64,000 nucleotides of DNA from Gonapodya sp. JEL0774 (GCA_027604505.1 JADIIX010000023.1:124001-188000), one strand, 5' to 3'; numbered from the stretch's first letter, positions 13,201-26,482 are shown. Numbers and translations: made by a program. The notes: generated by a model from the sequence alone, not told the origin.

Positions 13201-13839
13201 CTCCATGAGGTCCTCAATTGTTTGCATAGGTGTTGTATCATTTGAGTGTTTCAAATCCGCGGAGCACTGAGCGAGATCCAGAAGATCCTCGAGCTGTTTG
13301 AAGAGTTCTTCCCGTACCGCGACATGACCGCGACTAAACTGATGTGGGCTAGGCCCTGATGTCGAAAGCTCTGAAACGTTTGTCTGCTTCCGCCGGGTTC
13401 CCCCACGGGTTCTGGAACTCTGCAGGATTCCAGCTTGTCCACCTGTCCCGTCAGTAATGACCACGGTCTTATCAAAGAGAGACCAGGCTTCTGCCTCAAA
13501 TAAAATTTCTGCAGCCTTCGTTCTGAATGTTGCCATGTCCAGTTTACCCCACAAGTCCAGAAGTGCGTTTGGATCTGTTGGTGATGGTGCTTGAGTGGAC
13601 AGGAACTCAGAGTGCACAGAAGCAATATGAGAGAGCACCGCGGCTTTCACGGCCGCATCCTTGGGTGCAAGCCGCGCAACTGCCGATGCCGTGCTGTTTG
13701 CAATCGATTGTGGGTTAGTACTAGGCTGTGGTGACAGTCGCCATCGAGAGTGAAGATCCGAGAGAGCGGCAGTCAACGCGGAGGAAGCACGCGAGCGCTG
13801 GTCATCCCACACGAAACTGTGCACGCTTTGGACAGACAT
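10224..13839 (-). CDS. THOC1: THO complex subunit 1 (Hpr1/THOC1)
   Basis: THOC1 is the scaffold of the THO/TREX complex, which couples transcription elongation to mRNP packaging and export and limits R-loops. The start at 13839 (MSVQSVHSF) is preferred over an upstream in-frame extension of hydrophobic, unconserved residues. Diagnostic blocks in order: QTIEDLMEMLPLEGCEMLFD (about 13150-13230), the YLRFWGLQDLFRNP block (12435-12480), an Arg/Asp/Glu-rich insertion (12050-12320), LHDPLFRRHILVQLLIIFQN (about 11680-11760), GAGVKNFRRTVVTVLGHEKN (about 11470-11530), and RYPEVFSTIVAHNKAVQE (10840-10920). A long acidic disordered tail follows, to the stop at 10224. The RD-rich insertion resembles splicing-factor linkers. 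At least five introns are present. Confidence 0.87.
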
Positions 13840-14077
13840 TGCTGCCACCAGGTTGTAATTGTGTGGTGGATGACAAGTTGCACGATCGTCACCAATCATC
13901 ACCAAGTGTCGGTGGGCAAACAAAATTAAATAAAGGAAGTAACGCAAAAGCTCTCCGCAAATTTGAATACATTTATTCCTGTCACTTATTGTCTGATATA
14001 ATAAATTGAACAAACATAACAAAGTGGGGAGGAACATCGGTGGATCCATCACCTCTTACTTGGAACTTCGAGAAGCA

Positions 14078-14480
14078 TCAAGCGTATCCTCTTCTTCCCC
14101 TCGTTAGCGTCGGATTGTTGGTTGCCGACCCATGATGCACCGGACTGCTCAGCAGTGAAATGGACTGAGGGACCAAATCCACAATCTTCCACCACAACTC
14201 ATAAATCTGCCACATGGACGAAGCCCGCCGGATTTTGGCAAAAGGTCGAGCGATTGCGACTGCACCTGTGAGGAGAACGGGGACAGTTTCTTCCCCCGCT
14301 TCCCATCTTGACTCGTGAGCTTCCAAACTATGGTGAGCGTGGTTTCTTCCCCATTGCTCACCTGACAGAATCATAGGGTTATCAGCGCGATCACCCATAA
14401 AGCTGTAGAAGGAGCACCGGCCAGTCATGTGGGAAGCAACTGCCTTGATTGTAACTGTGCTAATGCCCTTCACATGAATT
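14078..14480 (-). CDS. Uncertain spliced ORF between THOC1 and the NKAPD1-like gene
   Basis: The minus strand has an open frame here with a credible internal intron: donor CAG|GTGAGC near 14361 and acceptor CTCCTCACAG about 85 nt further on, in phase. Spliced, it reads HVKGISTVTIKAVASHMTGR ... GDRADNPMILSG joined to AVAIARPFAKIRRASSMWQI and a short C-terminus ending RGRRGYA at 14078. Its natural start would overlap the first exon of the plus-strand neighbour, or lie at a methionine within the stretch. No family is recognised. It may be a small gene or a 3'/antisense artefact; the alternative is a plain 5' intergenic region. Confidence 0.3.
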
Positions 14481-14522
14481 ACTTCTCTGACTTCCCAGCT
14501 AGATGACCGATCTATTGTCGAA

Positions 14523-16107
14523 ATGATTCTCAAGGACAGCGAGGAGGCAGAGCGCAATTATGCAGAGATGGGCACACGGGCATACAGGACGTATGGGTGA
14601 GCAATGGCCGCAATTTCAGCGGTACCTCACACGTTCATAGCCATATATCAGAGGATCACGACCCACCCTGAAGGCCAATACACGATTTCTCTCAAAAGTT
14701 GTGCGCGCCACGGACGACCACAATCGATCTCTCCTTGAGAACCAGCAAAAAACTGCGGATAAGAAATTGCGGGAGCTGGAGGCATCGGGCAGCGACTCAA
14801 ACTCGGGGAAAATGAAAAAAGAGTGGACATCGGATGCGAGAGTGGAACACCGGTCCAGAAAACGATATCTTTTTTCAAGTGGTGACGATGGTAATCATAA
14901 TCGAGTGATTGAAGGAGACCGCGGCAGCCACCGACAGGATTCAATAAACACAAGGAGAAAGGACAACGAAAAATTTGTTGGTGATAACAGAGTGATAGCG
15001 CGGTACTCAGGGTCAGACGGGGATGAGGATCACCTAGAGCACAGATATAGGACCAGTAAGGATCGAATAGGTAACGATGGGGAACTGACTTCAGTTAGTA
15101 GCCACCGCTACCGAGTCTCACGTCGTGAAGATCGTGGAAATCTGCGGATTGAAGAGAGTTCAAAGGACAACAACGATCATGACGGATATCATCACAGTCC
15201 GGACAGGCGTGTTGGCGAGAATCTACCGGTGGACTCAAAGATCGATCGACCCTCAAGTAGACAACAATTCGGGGAGCAACAGGAGGGTCGCAATGAGAGA
15301 GGGGACAAAACACGCAGAACAGATGGCGCCGAACAAGAGGGCACCAATTCGCGTGCTGTTGATTTCGTTTTGGATTACACGAAGAGCCATAAAGACTCTG
15401 TTTACGTGGACTCACTGTCAGAGAGTGGAGGAAGTCTCTCGGGAACGCAACACAAGTTCACCCACTCCGAGACAGTCAAAGGACAACCTACAATCTTGTC
15501 GGCATCCCCGGAACCAACTGCACTTAACGCTCAAAATGTTTACAGTCCACCGAAACCTTATTTAGTCCGAGGACGGGGGACGGTAGGAGGGGGCAGTAAG
15601 ATGGACAGGTACTTTGAAAAAGATTACGAGCCTCAACTAGACTTTGGTAAGCGATCTTTGTTACTTAGTGCCCAAACTACAAACGTTGACTTATTGACGT
15701 ATGTCATCGCATTTTGATACCCTGTTCTACTGGCCATTTCAACTCCCGTATCGTAACCTGTGATCCTTTCACTTCGTCACCCCTCCACGAACCGTCAGAC
15801 AACTATGACGACACCAACTTCGAATGGTACTTGCGCTCCTTGGAGGACAAGGAAGCCGAACTGAAGCTGAAAATGATAGAGCAGCAGGTGCGAGTGGATT
15901 CAACCGCCGCAAGGAAGGCATGTGATGTAACGATAACACATTTTTCTTTCGCGTTGTAATATGCAGAAGGCAAGAGAGGAGAGAAAAAAACGAAACGAGA
16001 AGAAGCGAGAGAAGAGGGCGCGCATAGAGAAACAGAAGAAAAGTAGAGACAAGGACGTCGAGAGCACAGATAGTGAGCAAGAACGCAAAAAGAAACGCCG
16101 GAAATAA
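14523..16107 (+). CDS. Highly charged nuclear-type protein, NKAPD1-like
   Basis: Exon 1 (14523-14597, MILKDSEEAERNYAEM) splices in phase 2 to an exon that begins GSRPTLKANTRFLSKVVRAT and continues DDHNRSLLENQ. This block resembles the N-terminal conserved motif of NKAP-domain-containing proteins (RNVIRHTDAHN). The middle is long and rich in Arg, Asp, Ser and His, clearly disordered. The C-terminal third carries a second conserved-looking block, MDRYFEKDYEPQLDF, interrupted by an intron (about 15645-15799), then NFEWYLRSLEDKEAELKLKM. It ends in a Lys/Arg/Glu helix of probable coiled-coil or nuclear-localisation type, with the stop at 16105. This composition is typical of splicing-associated proteins. 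The family assignment rests on one short motif and is tentative. Confidence 0.6.
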
Positions 16108-16247
16108 ATGCAACGGAGAAATCTAGCTATGGTAACTTTTCGCAAACTCACCCGCAGCACTCGCAACAACTCGTCTCATTAGAAACAAAAGCAATGACCG
16201 GCACTGCATGAGGCGGTTTGTTTGACGTAAACAAAGTCCATATGTTT

Positions 16248-17222
16248 TCAGGTGACCTCCGCGTCTTGAGCCAAGCTCAGGTTCTTCAAAAGGAGTGCAA
16301 AAACTTTGAGGAAATCGGCATATTCGGTCGCCGTTGTTTCATCACGGCCAAATTTCGCTTTCTCATAAAGCTCCAGGTAGAATCGGGCGATGGTGGGATC
16401 AACCAATTGGCTGTGGAACATGATGTTTTCGTGAGATGGTTTAGATGTCATAAAATGCTTTCTAACTAATTATAGGGCACTTACTGGTCAACCAGAGAAT
16501 CAATGTATCGTCGAACGGTCATTCCGGTGCGACGTTCAAGGCTTGGGTGTAATTGTCTCACCTTCTGGTCTGATATCCATGAAGCCAATTACGTCATCAA
16601 CTGTGATGGCATACCTCGGAAATAGAACATGGATCTCACTTATAATGTCCACAGTCTCCAGAATGGTGCTCTGGAAGTGTATGATATCCGAGCTCGTGGC
16701 TGAATTAACATGCATCAAGATTCTATCAAACTCAGCACAGAAATCAAAATGTGATGTGTCTCACATGTCCTTCCCCATCCTGTCTGCGCAACTGTATCGG
16801 GTAGCGGCTTTGCATCAATGGCGATGGCTGATACTCGGGATAACTCTGTGTTCACAAGCCAGTAAACAGGCTACAAAAGATCACAATCACTGTGTGGCAA
16901 CCAGCGACATCTTTGGCTTTCTGGGAGCTTTACTCTGACTCACTTTCGGCAAGTCCGACTGGTTGATGGGCACAAAGACCTTTGGTATATCGCCAAGAGC
17001 AGTCTTTGCGGATATGACCCGCGAGAGAATAATAAGGAACGCGCATACGCCAAGGAGAGCAACACTTCCACCAAAAGTGAACAGAGATCGTTTGTCCTTC
17101 GTGAAAGCACGCCAGAACACGTCCCACGAGCACAGGATCAAGCAGAGCCCCGTCAACACAAGTGAAAGAGAAAGGAATGTGATGTCCCGCAGGCGCGCTA
17201 CGACACGTCCACCGAGAGACAT
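16248..17222 (-). CDS. DLT1: DLT1-like 'defect at low temperature' membrane protein
   Basis: DLT1 is a fungal membrane protein of unclear function; yeast mutants grow poorly in the cold. The start at 17222 (MSLGGRVVARLRD) is chosen because the residues upstream are poor. Two membrane helices follow directly: ITFLSLSLVLTGLCLILCSW (residues about 13-32) and a second around FTFGGSVALLGVCAFLIILS. The signature IPKVFVPINQSDLPK comes next; it corresponds to the conserved IPK-x-Y-IPI segment of the family. Later exons give VDDVIGFMDIRPEGETI and a helical C-terminus (ARFYLELYEKAKFGRDETTA ... FLKVFALLLKNL) ending at 16248. At least three introns interrupt it. The next gene on the minus strand ends about 450 bp upstream of this start. 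Confidence 0.75.
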
Positions 17223-17673
17223 CCTTAAAAGCGTCCACTTGTTTTGTCCAGGCAAGCAGGCTGTACTGCAAATCAAGGGTGGTTATACAATAATCAAGAA
17301 TGTGCACTGGACCTCGATTGCAAACTCCGAATACTATTTCTAGAATCACTGGTGATATAATGAGAAAGCAATTGTAACTGTAGATAGATTCATAAATATA
17401 TTCGCAAACTTCTTTCGGTCCCTCTGAGTGATTGCAAAGATCATCTGACGGGGTTCCACAAGCCAGAGGACCACCTTCTCGCGGCCCTTGCCGTGTTCCC
17501 CATACATGCAGGGGTCCCACGATTATAGCGCTCCCTTTGTGGGGCTTGCGTGCGTGAAAAGTTCAGTTGCACAAAATATGCGAACTGGTTCACTTGATTT
17601 CAAAAAGAAAAAACATCAATAAATGCATATAGTGCCGATAATGGCATGTGTACAATCTACACGATGGTATAGT
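17223..17673 (+). other. Intergenic interval, nothing recognised
   Basis: This is the promoter region of the DLT1-like gene plus the 3' flank of the XMAP215 gene. It contains A/T-rich stretches and no open frame with protein-like composition. No RNA gene or repeat was seen. Confidence 0.5.
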
Positions 17674-20600
17674 TTATTGGGAGATTTGAGACTTCACTCT
17701 TTGCAGCCGAGCACGCAGATCGGCCAACGACGAGGAACTAGAGCCCGACGTGGAAGGAGCCGGAGGGTCAGCTGCTCTTCCAGAGTTCTGTGCAACAATC
17801 ATTAACATTTGCAAAAACAACAGTCAGAACATGGAGAGCAACTTTGATTCGAAGAAAAGAGACTTCGCACCTGATCTATTTGGGCTAGGGATGCTGGATT
17901 GGTTGCAGTTCCGGAATATGTAGCTATCACCTCCGTGCTCACAATTTGTCGCGAGCTAAGCTCATCAACAATTGGTCTGTTCGTCGCCGACTGCAATGTC
18001 CAAGTTGTTAGCAAACTGAAATATAGTCTGGACTTCGGTACTCACAACAACATGGTCTGGACTAATGTCCATCATTCGTTTCAGTTTCGAGAGTTTATCT
18101 TTGTATGCATCAACGCCTCCACCAACAGCACTTTCATCGGAGGCAACAAACGGCTTCGCCAGTCCATTAGTGGACCTTGTTGGAGGCGTGCTCAAATCTT
18201 CCTGCCCACGAGGGCTTGACGACAAGCGCGCAGGCGGATCAGATGAATCTTGGCCTCCTGATCCGGCTTTGGAGAGCTGTGCATTCTTGCTGACCCTGAT
18301 TGAATATTCAAGGGTTGACATCAACCAAAAAAATCTCCATCGAAAATGGCTCTCTCACATATGCGTAACATAAGAGTACACGTAGCTACGCGAGGGCTCC
18401 TCAATCAGATCAAATTGCTGGTGGATACTATCCCCGAGTGTCCTTGCAAGTTCAGATAAAATAGTTTTTACGGTGCGAAGTGGCATATCTCCATGTGGGA
18501 ACCTGTTGTTCGCCCGATTCTTCCACTCGCTCGGCGGAGTAGAAATGAAAAACGTGTTGATGTCGTATAGTAGCTTGTTCACCTGAATGGAGTTCGAGTC
18601 GACCATCAAGCGCAATTGCTTGGTGAGTTTCCACAGGCACTTCATTATCAGCTCCACTAATTTGTGCTGCGAAGACGTTCGAGAATCATCTCGCGACTGA
18701 ACAAGAGAAAAGAGCACCTGGGAGGAGCTGTCCAAGTATGATAGTAACACCCTGGAACCAAAGGAAAAAGGGGGTATTCGCTCAATTGGTCACACTGTCC
18801 TCGCTCGACACTTGACGCTAACCTGAAAGACTCATTAATATCTCCATTATCAAGTATTCGAACCATGACCATATTCAAAGCCTTCACTAATGGTTTGCCT
18901 TGCTCAGAGTGAAGTGCTGTTTGTTCGACAATCCTGCTCAGAACTTCTCGGAACAAAGCTTCCAACGAGTCCTTGGACACCGCTCGAGCCAATTCAGGTC
19001 GCAACGTAATGTGTAGAAGTGAGCTGATAACGTAGCGACACAACTTGGTGTCTTGATCGTTGAAAGCAAGCCGCATCTGGAGGGTGATGGCATTGACGAT
19101 TTGGCTGATGGTTGGGAGGATGATTTCGGGAGACGATTGCACGATGTCTTCCAATTTTTTTAGTGCATTGAGAGACTTATCCGGGACCCCACTACCAATT
19201 TGGGCGATATACCAATCGCCTTGAAATCGGAGAGTATCGGTTCCTCCAGAATTCGTAGGTCGAACATTTGGGGCTCGCGGCGACTCCGAGCGACCACCAA
19301 CATCGACACTAGCCCGACGAACACCATACACCCCTTGAGCTGGAGCAGCATCAAAGTCTAACGCAAATTGAGGGGCATCTCCGTTCTTGGTGGAGGGAAT
19401 TGAATACTCCAATGGGGGCTCAGTGCGCTCACTCGTACCGTGCTTCGACGGCGCAATCGCCGTCCTTGGGATCCCATTCAACAAGGGCGGTGCAGCCGGT
19501 AATCGTCGGAGGCGTTCCTCTACCAGACTCTTCTCTTTGTCCGATATCTTCCCCATGTGTCTAAATACCTTATCGCCATCAAGTTGGTAAGCCTGACACA
19601 CAACGTTGATGGCAGCGCTGCGGACTTGGCTGTCACGGTCGGAAATTTGTGCGCCAATAATGGGAAACACTTTTGCTGGTGCGCAGACACCCATTCCGTT
19701 TCGTTGTAAAAGAGAACCGATCTCTTCCAACGTTTCGATACGGGTTCGTGAGTTCTTAGATTTCAGACCTTCAAGAAGATAATTGAAAAGCTTGCTTGCA
19801 GGGTATATTCGACCGAGTTGTTTTAGTATCCCTCGAAGACGGGATCGAATTGCCTCTTTCGGATCCCCTAGCTAATTTAAAGGAGGTGAGCCTGTTACGA
19901 AACCAGATACAGCTTCGAAAAGCTCACTTTGTTGACAAGGAATGGAACGAAAGATCCCGCCTCGTGTTCTGTCAAGTTGTAGCTCATCGCATCCAGAACG
20001 TCGAATAAATGTTCCAAGAAGTCAAGAAGTTTCAAGAGAATAATCGTGTTTGTGTCGAAAAAGCGGAGTGTCACATATTTCAGCATGATGTCCGCGTTTG
20101 CGATATATCGCTTTCGAATCTCATCCCAGCTTACTCCGAACTCATCGAAGCTATGAGAGGGAGTCGCAACGCAATCGTCTAATAACTGGATGGCTTTCAG
20201 GTGGTCACGATCCTTGTTGTGGTCGTCACTGAAACACAACGACACAACTTCAGCACTGAAATTTGTGTCCATCTGATCTCGCAAGAGATCAACAAGTTCC
20301 TTGCGCGGTACATCAAACGTCCACTTGAATAATCCACGATCCTTGTCTGCGCGTCCATCCTTCGCTCTGAAATCTGCGGTGAGCACCGGAGCAGGCTTTT
20401 CAGGTGTATCGTCGCGCTTGCCGATCACATTGGTAGAACTTGAAGAAGTAGATGCAGGCAGGCTCGCGATAGAGGGTTTCTTCTTCAGGGTTCCTCCCTT
20501 TGGGACAAAGGGAAGTGGCACAGTAGGTTGTTGGGGTTGTCCGGCACCAATGCCTGCCTGCTTTGCGCTAGCCGTGCGGGCAGCAGCTACTTTCCCCGCT

Positions 20601-23600
20601 GGTTTTAGATTTTCTAGCAAGGTTAGAATACCTTGAGCCGCTGGTCCCTTCAACTCTGCAACCTTCTCGCGAGCCTCGTCGTAGCATCCAGAGGAAACAA
20701 TGGGTCCCAAGCATGCCTGAGCGGCTTTGCGTACGTCGACGTTGGCGTCTTGCAGTGCTTGAATGACTGGCACGAGAAGCGATGCCAGTCCCGCGGGGGG
20801 TTTCCCCGATGTCTCGTCGGCAAGCTTTGAACTCAACCATCCAAGCAGTTCCTTCTTCAACATGGGTTGCTTAGATTCTCGCAACACCTCCTCACAACAT
20901 GATACAACCGTCTCCACGGAGCTCGTTTCCAGCATCCGGTCGAGGGCTCCGAGGGCAGACTGTCGAACATTCGTCTTGTTGTCGGCTAAACACGCCGCGA
21001 CGTTCGAAAAAATTAGACGAACACTCCGCTCAAACGGTTTGCCCATAGCTTGTGCAATCGCTGCGACAATGTCCAGACTCTGAGCCACAAGGTTCTTATT
21101 GTTGTCGCTCATCCGCGTTTTCAACGAAGTCAATAGCTCCCCTGAGAAGTTTTTAGTTTTGCACTGAGTCCAATTAGTGTGGGAAAAAATGCAAATTTAT
21201 CCATACCAATATTGGGCTTGATCCGTTTATTCGCACTTTCGATAATAGCGGTAACTTTGTCCAGACCCTCTTTGCGTGTTTTCCAGTTCCCATCTGCGAG
21301 CTCCTACAGACAGGAAGGCAAATTTCTCAGTAAACTGCCGTGCGATACTTGACCTGACAAATAAGCACTGACAGTGAGTAGAGTGTCTGTAATCTGATTG
21401 CTTATATCAACCCGAGGAATCAAATCTTCTAACGGATCACTGCTCTCTGTTCTCTTTGTGGAGGACGGTCCACTTGATCCAGCCAACTCCTGAAAACGCG
21501 ATGTTGGAATACAATAAGAACACTCAAGGGACTTAGGTTCATCTATTCTCACCGCATCGGAATTAGAACTGTTGGCACCAGAAAATCGTGTGGGTACCGG
21601 AGGTGTTCTCCCCTCATACTTGGCAAATTCAGTATCGATCGTTCCGAGAAGTGCGGGATTGACATCTTGTATCAAAGCCCGCATATCTGAAATGATAACG
21701 TTGAGCTGCCTCAATCTGCCTTCAATACCACATGCGCTAAGTCAAAAACGTACCAGGACCCACGTACAATCGCAGTGTGCCAAGTAGAGAGACAGCCCCA
21801 GTTCGAACAGCCTGTGTCGTGTTTCCAAGTGCAATTTTGATAAACTCGACTAGATCCCGTGTCTTAACGCCAGTAATACCAAAATCCAGGATGTTGGCCT
21901 GAATCCAGGACAATCCGTCCTGGAGCGCTTTGGGAGATTTTGCTGTTTTGAGGTAATCACAGGCTTGGAGGACCGCGACATATTGTGAGCTGCGGCTATC
22001 TGGTTAACAAGCAAAATTTGCCTCCCCACAAACCTAAACCGAGCACAAATTGAAAACTGCTGGCTTCACAGAGGTCACTCAAGCAATCGCCAGCCGTTTT
22101 CTTGTTCTTCATGTCCCCAAATTTGTCGCCCAGGACTTCACACGAATGCAATGATTAGACCAATGGTGCCTAGAATCGTAAAAACACTAATAGTTGCTTG
22201 ACGCACATGGCATGACAGCGACGATTGCAGCTCGAGTAAATCCACGCTTTTTCGCAAGAGCCTGAATGACGTTGATCATCTTAGCAATGCACTATTGGGA
22301 AATATCCAGTCTTAAATGAAGTCACTAGTGCATATTGGAGAGTTCGATGCAAACCTGAAAATTGCTCTCTTTGAATCCTGGTTTCCGTGAGAATACTTTT
22401 ACGACTAGTTCCGCATCTAGGGGGTTCGATTCAAGATTCTGGATGACCGTGTCCAAAGCTGGCGCAAAAGTACGTAAATAATGTTCCCGATTTCGTATTC
22501 TCGAACGATGGGCGGTACCTGCCAAACGAGTCTTCCACTGCGCATCTGCTAGTTGTCCGACAAGCTCTTCTCCATAAGCTTCTGTAAAACTAGCCTCGGC
22601 AGATTCCTCGGACCATTTCGAAGAGGGCAACTCCTCCTCCTTGGGGGCTTCCTTTGTTTTTCCTTTGGCAGGTGCCGCCTGTGCCACCGAGCTAGCGGAT
22701 TTAGTGGTAGTTATAGCCTATAGGGCAAATTACACCAGTTTTAAGAACCATTTTAGTGCCATGCTGTGCTGTAAGTAATTGATTCGTTGAAAACGCACCG
22801 ATCCCTGCGGTAAACGAACGGTTCCTGTCTTCACAGGCTTCGATCCCAACGATGTTGTAGACGAAATTGGTGGGGCATTCTCTTTATTCTTCACGTCATC
22901 CACACTGCCCGCTGGTGATTTCTATGTTTTTAAAGTTCAACCGTCAGGCGATTGTTTTTGTGAGCGAATTCACTGACACTCACTTTTAGTGTCCCTGAAG
23001 CCGATACAGACGATGCACCAGCGGGCTTTCGTGCAGGCGCGGTGCCAGTTCGTATCTTCACGTCCGCCTTGTCAAAGAACTCCATGACCTTGACCTTCTT
23101 CAAGTCATCCAATTTCTCCAAATGCACGGCCATGAGCCGTTCACCGACCACCCGAAGAAGCGTTCCAAGAACTTCCATTGTGCTTTCTCTGACCTCGATA
23201 ACGGCATCATCAACTGTCTATATTGAGGAAGCTCGCGTTACGGAATCGAAAAGCATGAGCTGGTGATTCATTCTTGGAAGGTTACCGCTCACCTTCATTG
23301 CCATCTCGCAAATCATTTTGATCTCTGCCTTTTCTGGTGCTTTTTTCACCAGTTTCAGACACCGTACCAACCACCGAAGACTTTCAGTCTTCACCTGCGG
23401 GTTTTTGTTTCCCGCTCCAGCGATAATATCCTCCAGGATAGCTGAGAGCGACACCTTTTCGAGAGCCAATTCACCCTTTCACTGCGAGGAGTCAAAACAA
23501 ATCTTAACCGGTAAGACAACTCACAGTCGCATATACTGCGTCCAACGCTCCTCTCAAGGCGTCTACAACATTCTGCTTTTTCTCTTTCATGCGTTCCAAC

Positions 23601-26227
23601 AGCGGCGATACTACTATTGATTTGTACGCCGAAAATGATCCGCGAAGACCTTCGGCAAGTCGTTGGATGCAGTTGGCGGCGCCTACGGCGACGAAGAGAT
23701 TCGCATCGGCGAGTTTCTGAGTATAGACAAACAAAGAGACAAACCAGACAGCGTGGGGTGAGTAGCCGGCAGTGATCCGCTCCAGATGAGGGGAACACAC
23801 CTTGCCGAGGGCACTCACTAACTCCCCATACCTCCCCTCTTGGAGCTTAGGCGGTTTTAGTATCTCCAGAATCTTATCCACCGCTTCCTTTCTCTCCTTC
23901 CACTTTTGAGAGTTCTGAGTAACGCACCAACAAATTGTGGTAGGGTTACCTATCGATTATCAAAAATTTCCTTTCTAAACTCACCAACGCTTCAAGAGTA
24001 GCATCATCAATCTTGTCCAGTACGTTCACGGGGTCCAATAGTGACATGGGATCCACTTCCTCCTCCTCCGGCGGAGGGGCACCATAGTCGTCGGCTCCGA
24101 AAGGGGACTGATTGTGAGGACGATCAATTTGCCCCTAGAAATCTACGCGTACCTTCTTCTACGCTCGCTGCTGCAGCGGCGCGGGCACCTTGTTGCGATC
24201 TGAGAATACGAGTTGGAGTGGGGCGACCTGCCGGTACTGCAGCAAAAAAGTCATCTAGTTCTTTCCGCTGAATCAGTTGAAAATTTCGGGAACAGTGACG
24301 AGAGCACAGTCGAAAATGAGGAAGTGTCACGCAGAATCTGTATCAATAAGTACCATTTACCTGTACCGGTTTTAGGGGTTCCAAAAAGGATTCAATTGCC
24401 TTGTTCTGGTTGCAAAGACATAGAAAACTTAGATGCAGGACGGTGTACTGGCGCTACCCGACTGCAACGAGCAACAAACTCACGAGCCATCGATACAATT
24501 CTACGGTCAGATTAGTAGCCTTGATCGGAAGGTTGAGGATATTGGTTCAATCTTAAACGAACTGTTTCGAGGTACCACCCACCTCTGCTCGCACACCCTT
24601 ATCTGCCGAACCGAACATCTTCCCCAAGGATTTCAAAACGGGTTTCGTGTCCACATTTTTCACGCCAAAACCTCTATCAAACGCAAATGTTGTTGAATTC
24701 CGACGAACGTGCAGAAAGCTGCAAGTTGCGTTCACGAACTCACTTGATTACTTCAGTGAGAGCGAGAATACAAGCAGCCTGTACTTTGGGGGATTTGTTG
24801 TCAAGGCATTTGATAAGTTCCTCCTACAGAATTCAGGTGGTTGAGCAACGACGGATCCGCCAGTCAGTTGACGATTGACAAAGAAAGCTCAGTCATGCCA
24901 AAAGCGCATGCTAATGGTGGTTCAATGACCCTTCCGCTGTGTCGAGGTGCAGATGAGCGCGTTGTTTCGCAGGTTGCATAGGACATGCCTCAGTGAAACG
25001 ACGTGCACATCTGGCCTTCTACGTGTCTTGTTCCTTTACATCTTCTAGCCAGCCTGGCGGTGCCATCCGTCATCACGCTAATCTTTCTCGTCCAATGCTA
25101 TCGAGCCCTCAGCACTTCACGGAACCTAGCCACTCTACAACTCACCACCACAGGGTTCGGTTCGTCCGCCTCGACATACATCAAAACCAGTTCCAGCGCC
25201 TTTTGCCGAGTCGCAGTACGAGGTGCTGCAAGGCACTTGTCAAGTACTGGGGGCAGTACATCTTTGCGGGTTCTAAATTATGTTGGGAAAAGCAGACTTA
25301 GTGGTGTGTAGGAAGACACGAAGAAAGGTGAATGGCCGGAAAGCAGGTCTGATGCTCCCATGTGTGTGTGTCAGGTGTGGTGGGTCCAACGCGTTGGTAT
25401 CGAACAAGAAGGCAACAACACATCATCGCACATCCAAAGTGAGCTTCGCACAAACGCAACGCTGCTCTTGCCCTCCATCCGTCATGGGAAAGCGATCCAA
25501 AATTAGTTGTGATTCAAAAGTCAGTCACCCGAGAACCGTCAACCGCTATGTCCAACACACCATCACTATCCATCACCCCTGTAAAAGTACCCGTGCGCAA
25601 ACGTTACCATATGCGCGGTTTGAACACTGTTCACCAGTCCAAGGTTGACATCCACCGAACGCTACGAGTCGAAGCTTCCCCAAAACGAATCAACCAACGA
25701 CAGTCAAGAACAAGTGACTTCGACATCCAGACTTGTCGAACATCCGCAATTTTCTTGTGAATCAAACTTCAGTAGTGCCGGGCGCCCATTTACGTTTCCC
25801 AGCAACTTTCTTCCGCACGTCCGCCGGAAAGGTCAGTTCAGGTGAGAAACAGGCCCCATCAACGCACTTATTAGATACAGATGTTGGTGCATACTCGGCG
25901 AATGCGGTGACAGTCCCAAGGCCCGTTTCAAGAGCGACGGCATTTGAATCCTGGGGTATCTTTCGGACTGTCTCAATGTGCTTCTTGTACTCGTTGTCCG
26001 CGTCGGGATCGAGCGATTTGAATAGTTTCGTGAGGTCTTCGTAGGCGGAAACACGGGCCTTCCAGACCTGTTGATGGGCCGCCGGCGCAATCGGTTGGAG
26101 AGTCCAAGTAGCGGGCAGAACAAGTCAAATGTCGCAGCACCGGAAGGGAAGAATTGAAAAAACTCGCCTTATGGGCCAGTCGCTGGTCGAGTGGAAGCTT
26201 GGAGAAGTCGACCTCTTCCTCGGCCAT
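17674..26227 (-). CDS. XMAP215/CKAP5/Alp14-family microtubule polymerase with five TOG domains
   Basis: This protein binds tubulin through TOG domains and speeds growth at microtubule plus ends and spindle poles. Start at 26227: MAEEEVDFSKLPLDQRLAHK then VWKARVSAYEDL, the canonical TOG1 entry. TOG1 runs from about 26227 to 24400 (ending ELDDFFAAVPAGRPTPTRIL and the LRSQQ linker). TOG2 is about 24050-23200 (VLDKIDDATLEALNSQKWKE...), TOG3 about 22680-21700 and TOG4 about 21250-20500 (LAQSLDIVAAIAQAMGKPFE by analogy of position, then TNVRQSALGALDRML). TOG5 is about 20340-19480 (FKWTFDVPRKELVDLLRDQM...). Beyond lies the metazoan-type C-terminal helical region (WYIAQIGSGVPDKSLNALKK ..., ISSLLHITLRPELARAVSKD), and the protein ends LADLRARLQRVKSQISQ at 17674. 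Well over 15 introns. Yeast Stu2 has two TOGs, so this layout is animal-like. Confidence 0.9.
26068..26167 (-). other. GC-AG intron in TOG1 of the XMAP215 gene
   Basis: Reading the minus strand, the exon ends CATAAG, the intron starts GCGAGT and ends CAACAG, and the next exon starts GTCTGGAAGG. The junction is phase 0 and gives His-Lys then Val-Trp-Lys-Ala-Arg, the conserved TOG1 start. No GT donor nearby restores the frame and the motif. The intron is 100 nt. Confidence 0.75.
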
Positions 26228-26482
26228 GGATTTCCGAAGTTGGTGGGCGTTTCGGGCGAGGATCTCCTCATTTGGTGCACGGGCGGCAGGGCCAGAAGAT
26301 GTCCCAACCCAAACGCCCAGAGAGCATCCATGAGAATCAATCATCAGATCACCATAAAATGATATTTGAAGAGTTCAATGCGGGCACTGGTGGCTCATTT
26401 TTGCACGAAAGGACATACATGTCCATTCTGTTGTATGAGGGGAGTGCCGAATTGCGCACGCACCGTCAGGCCGACGGAACGC

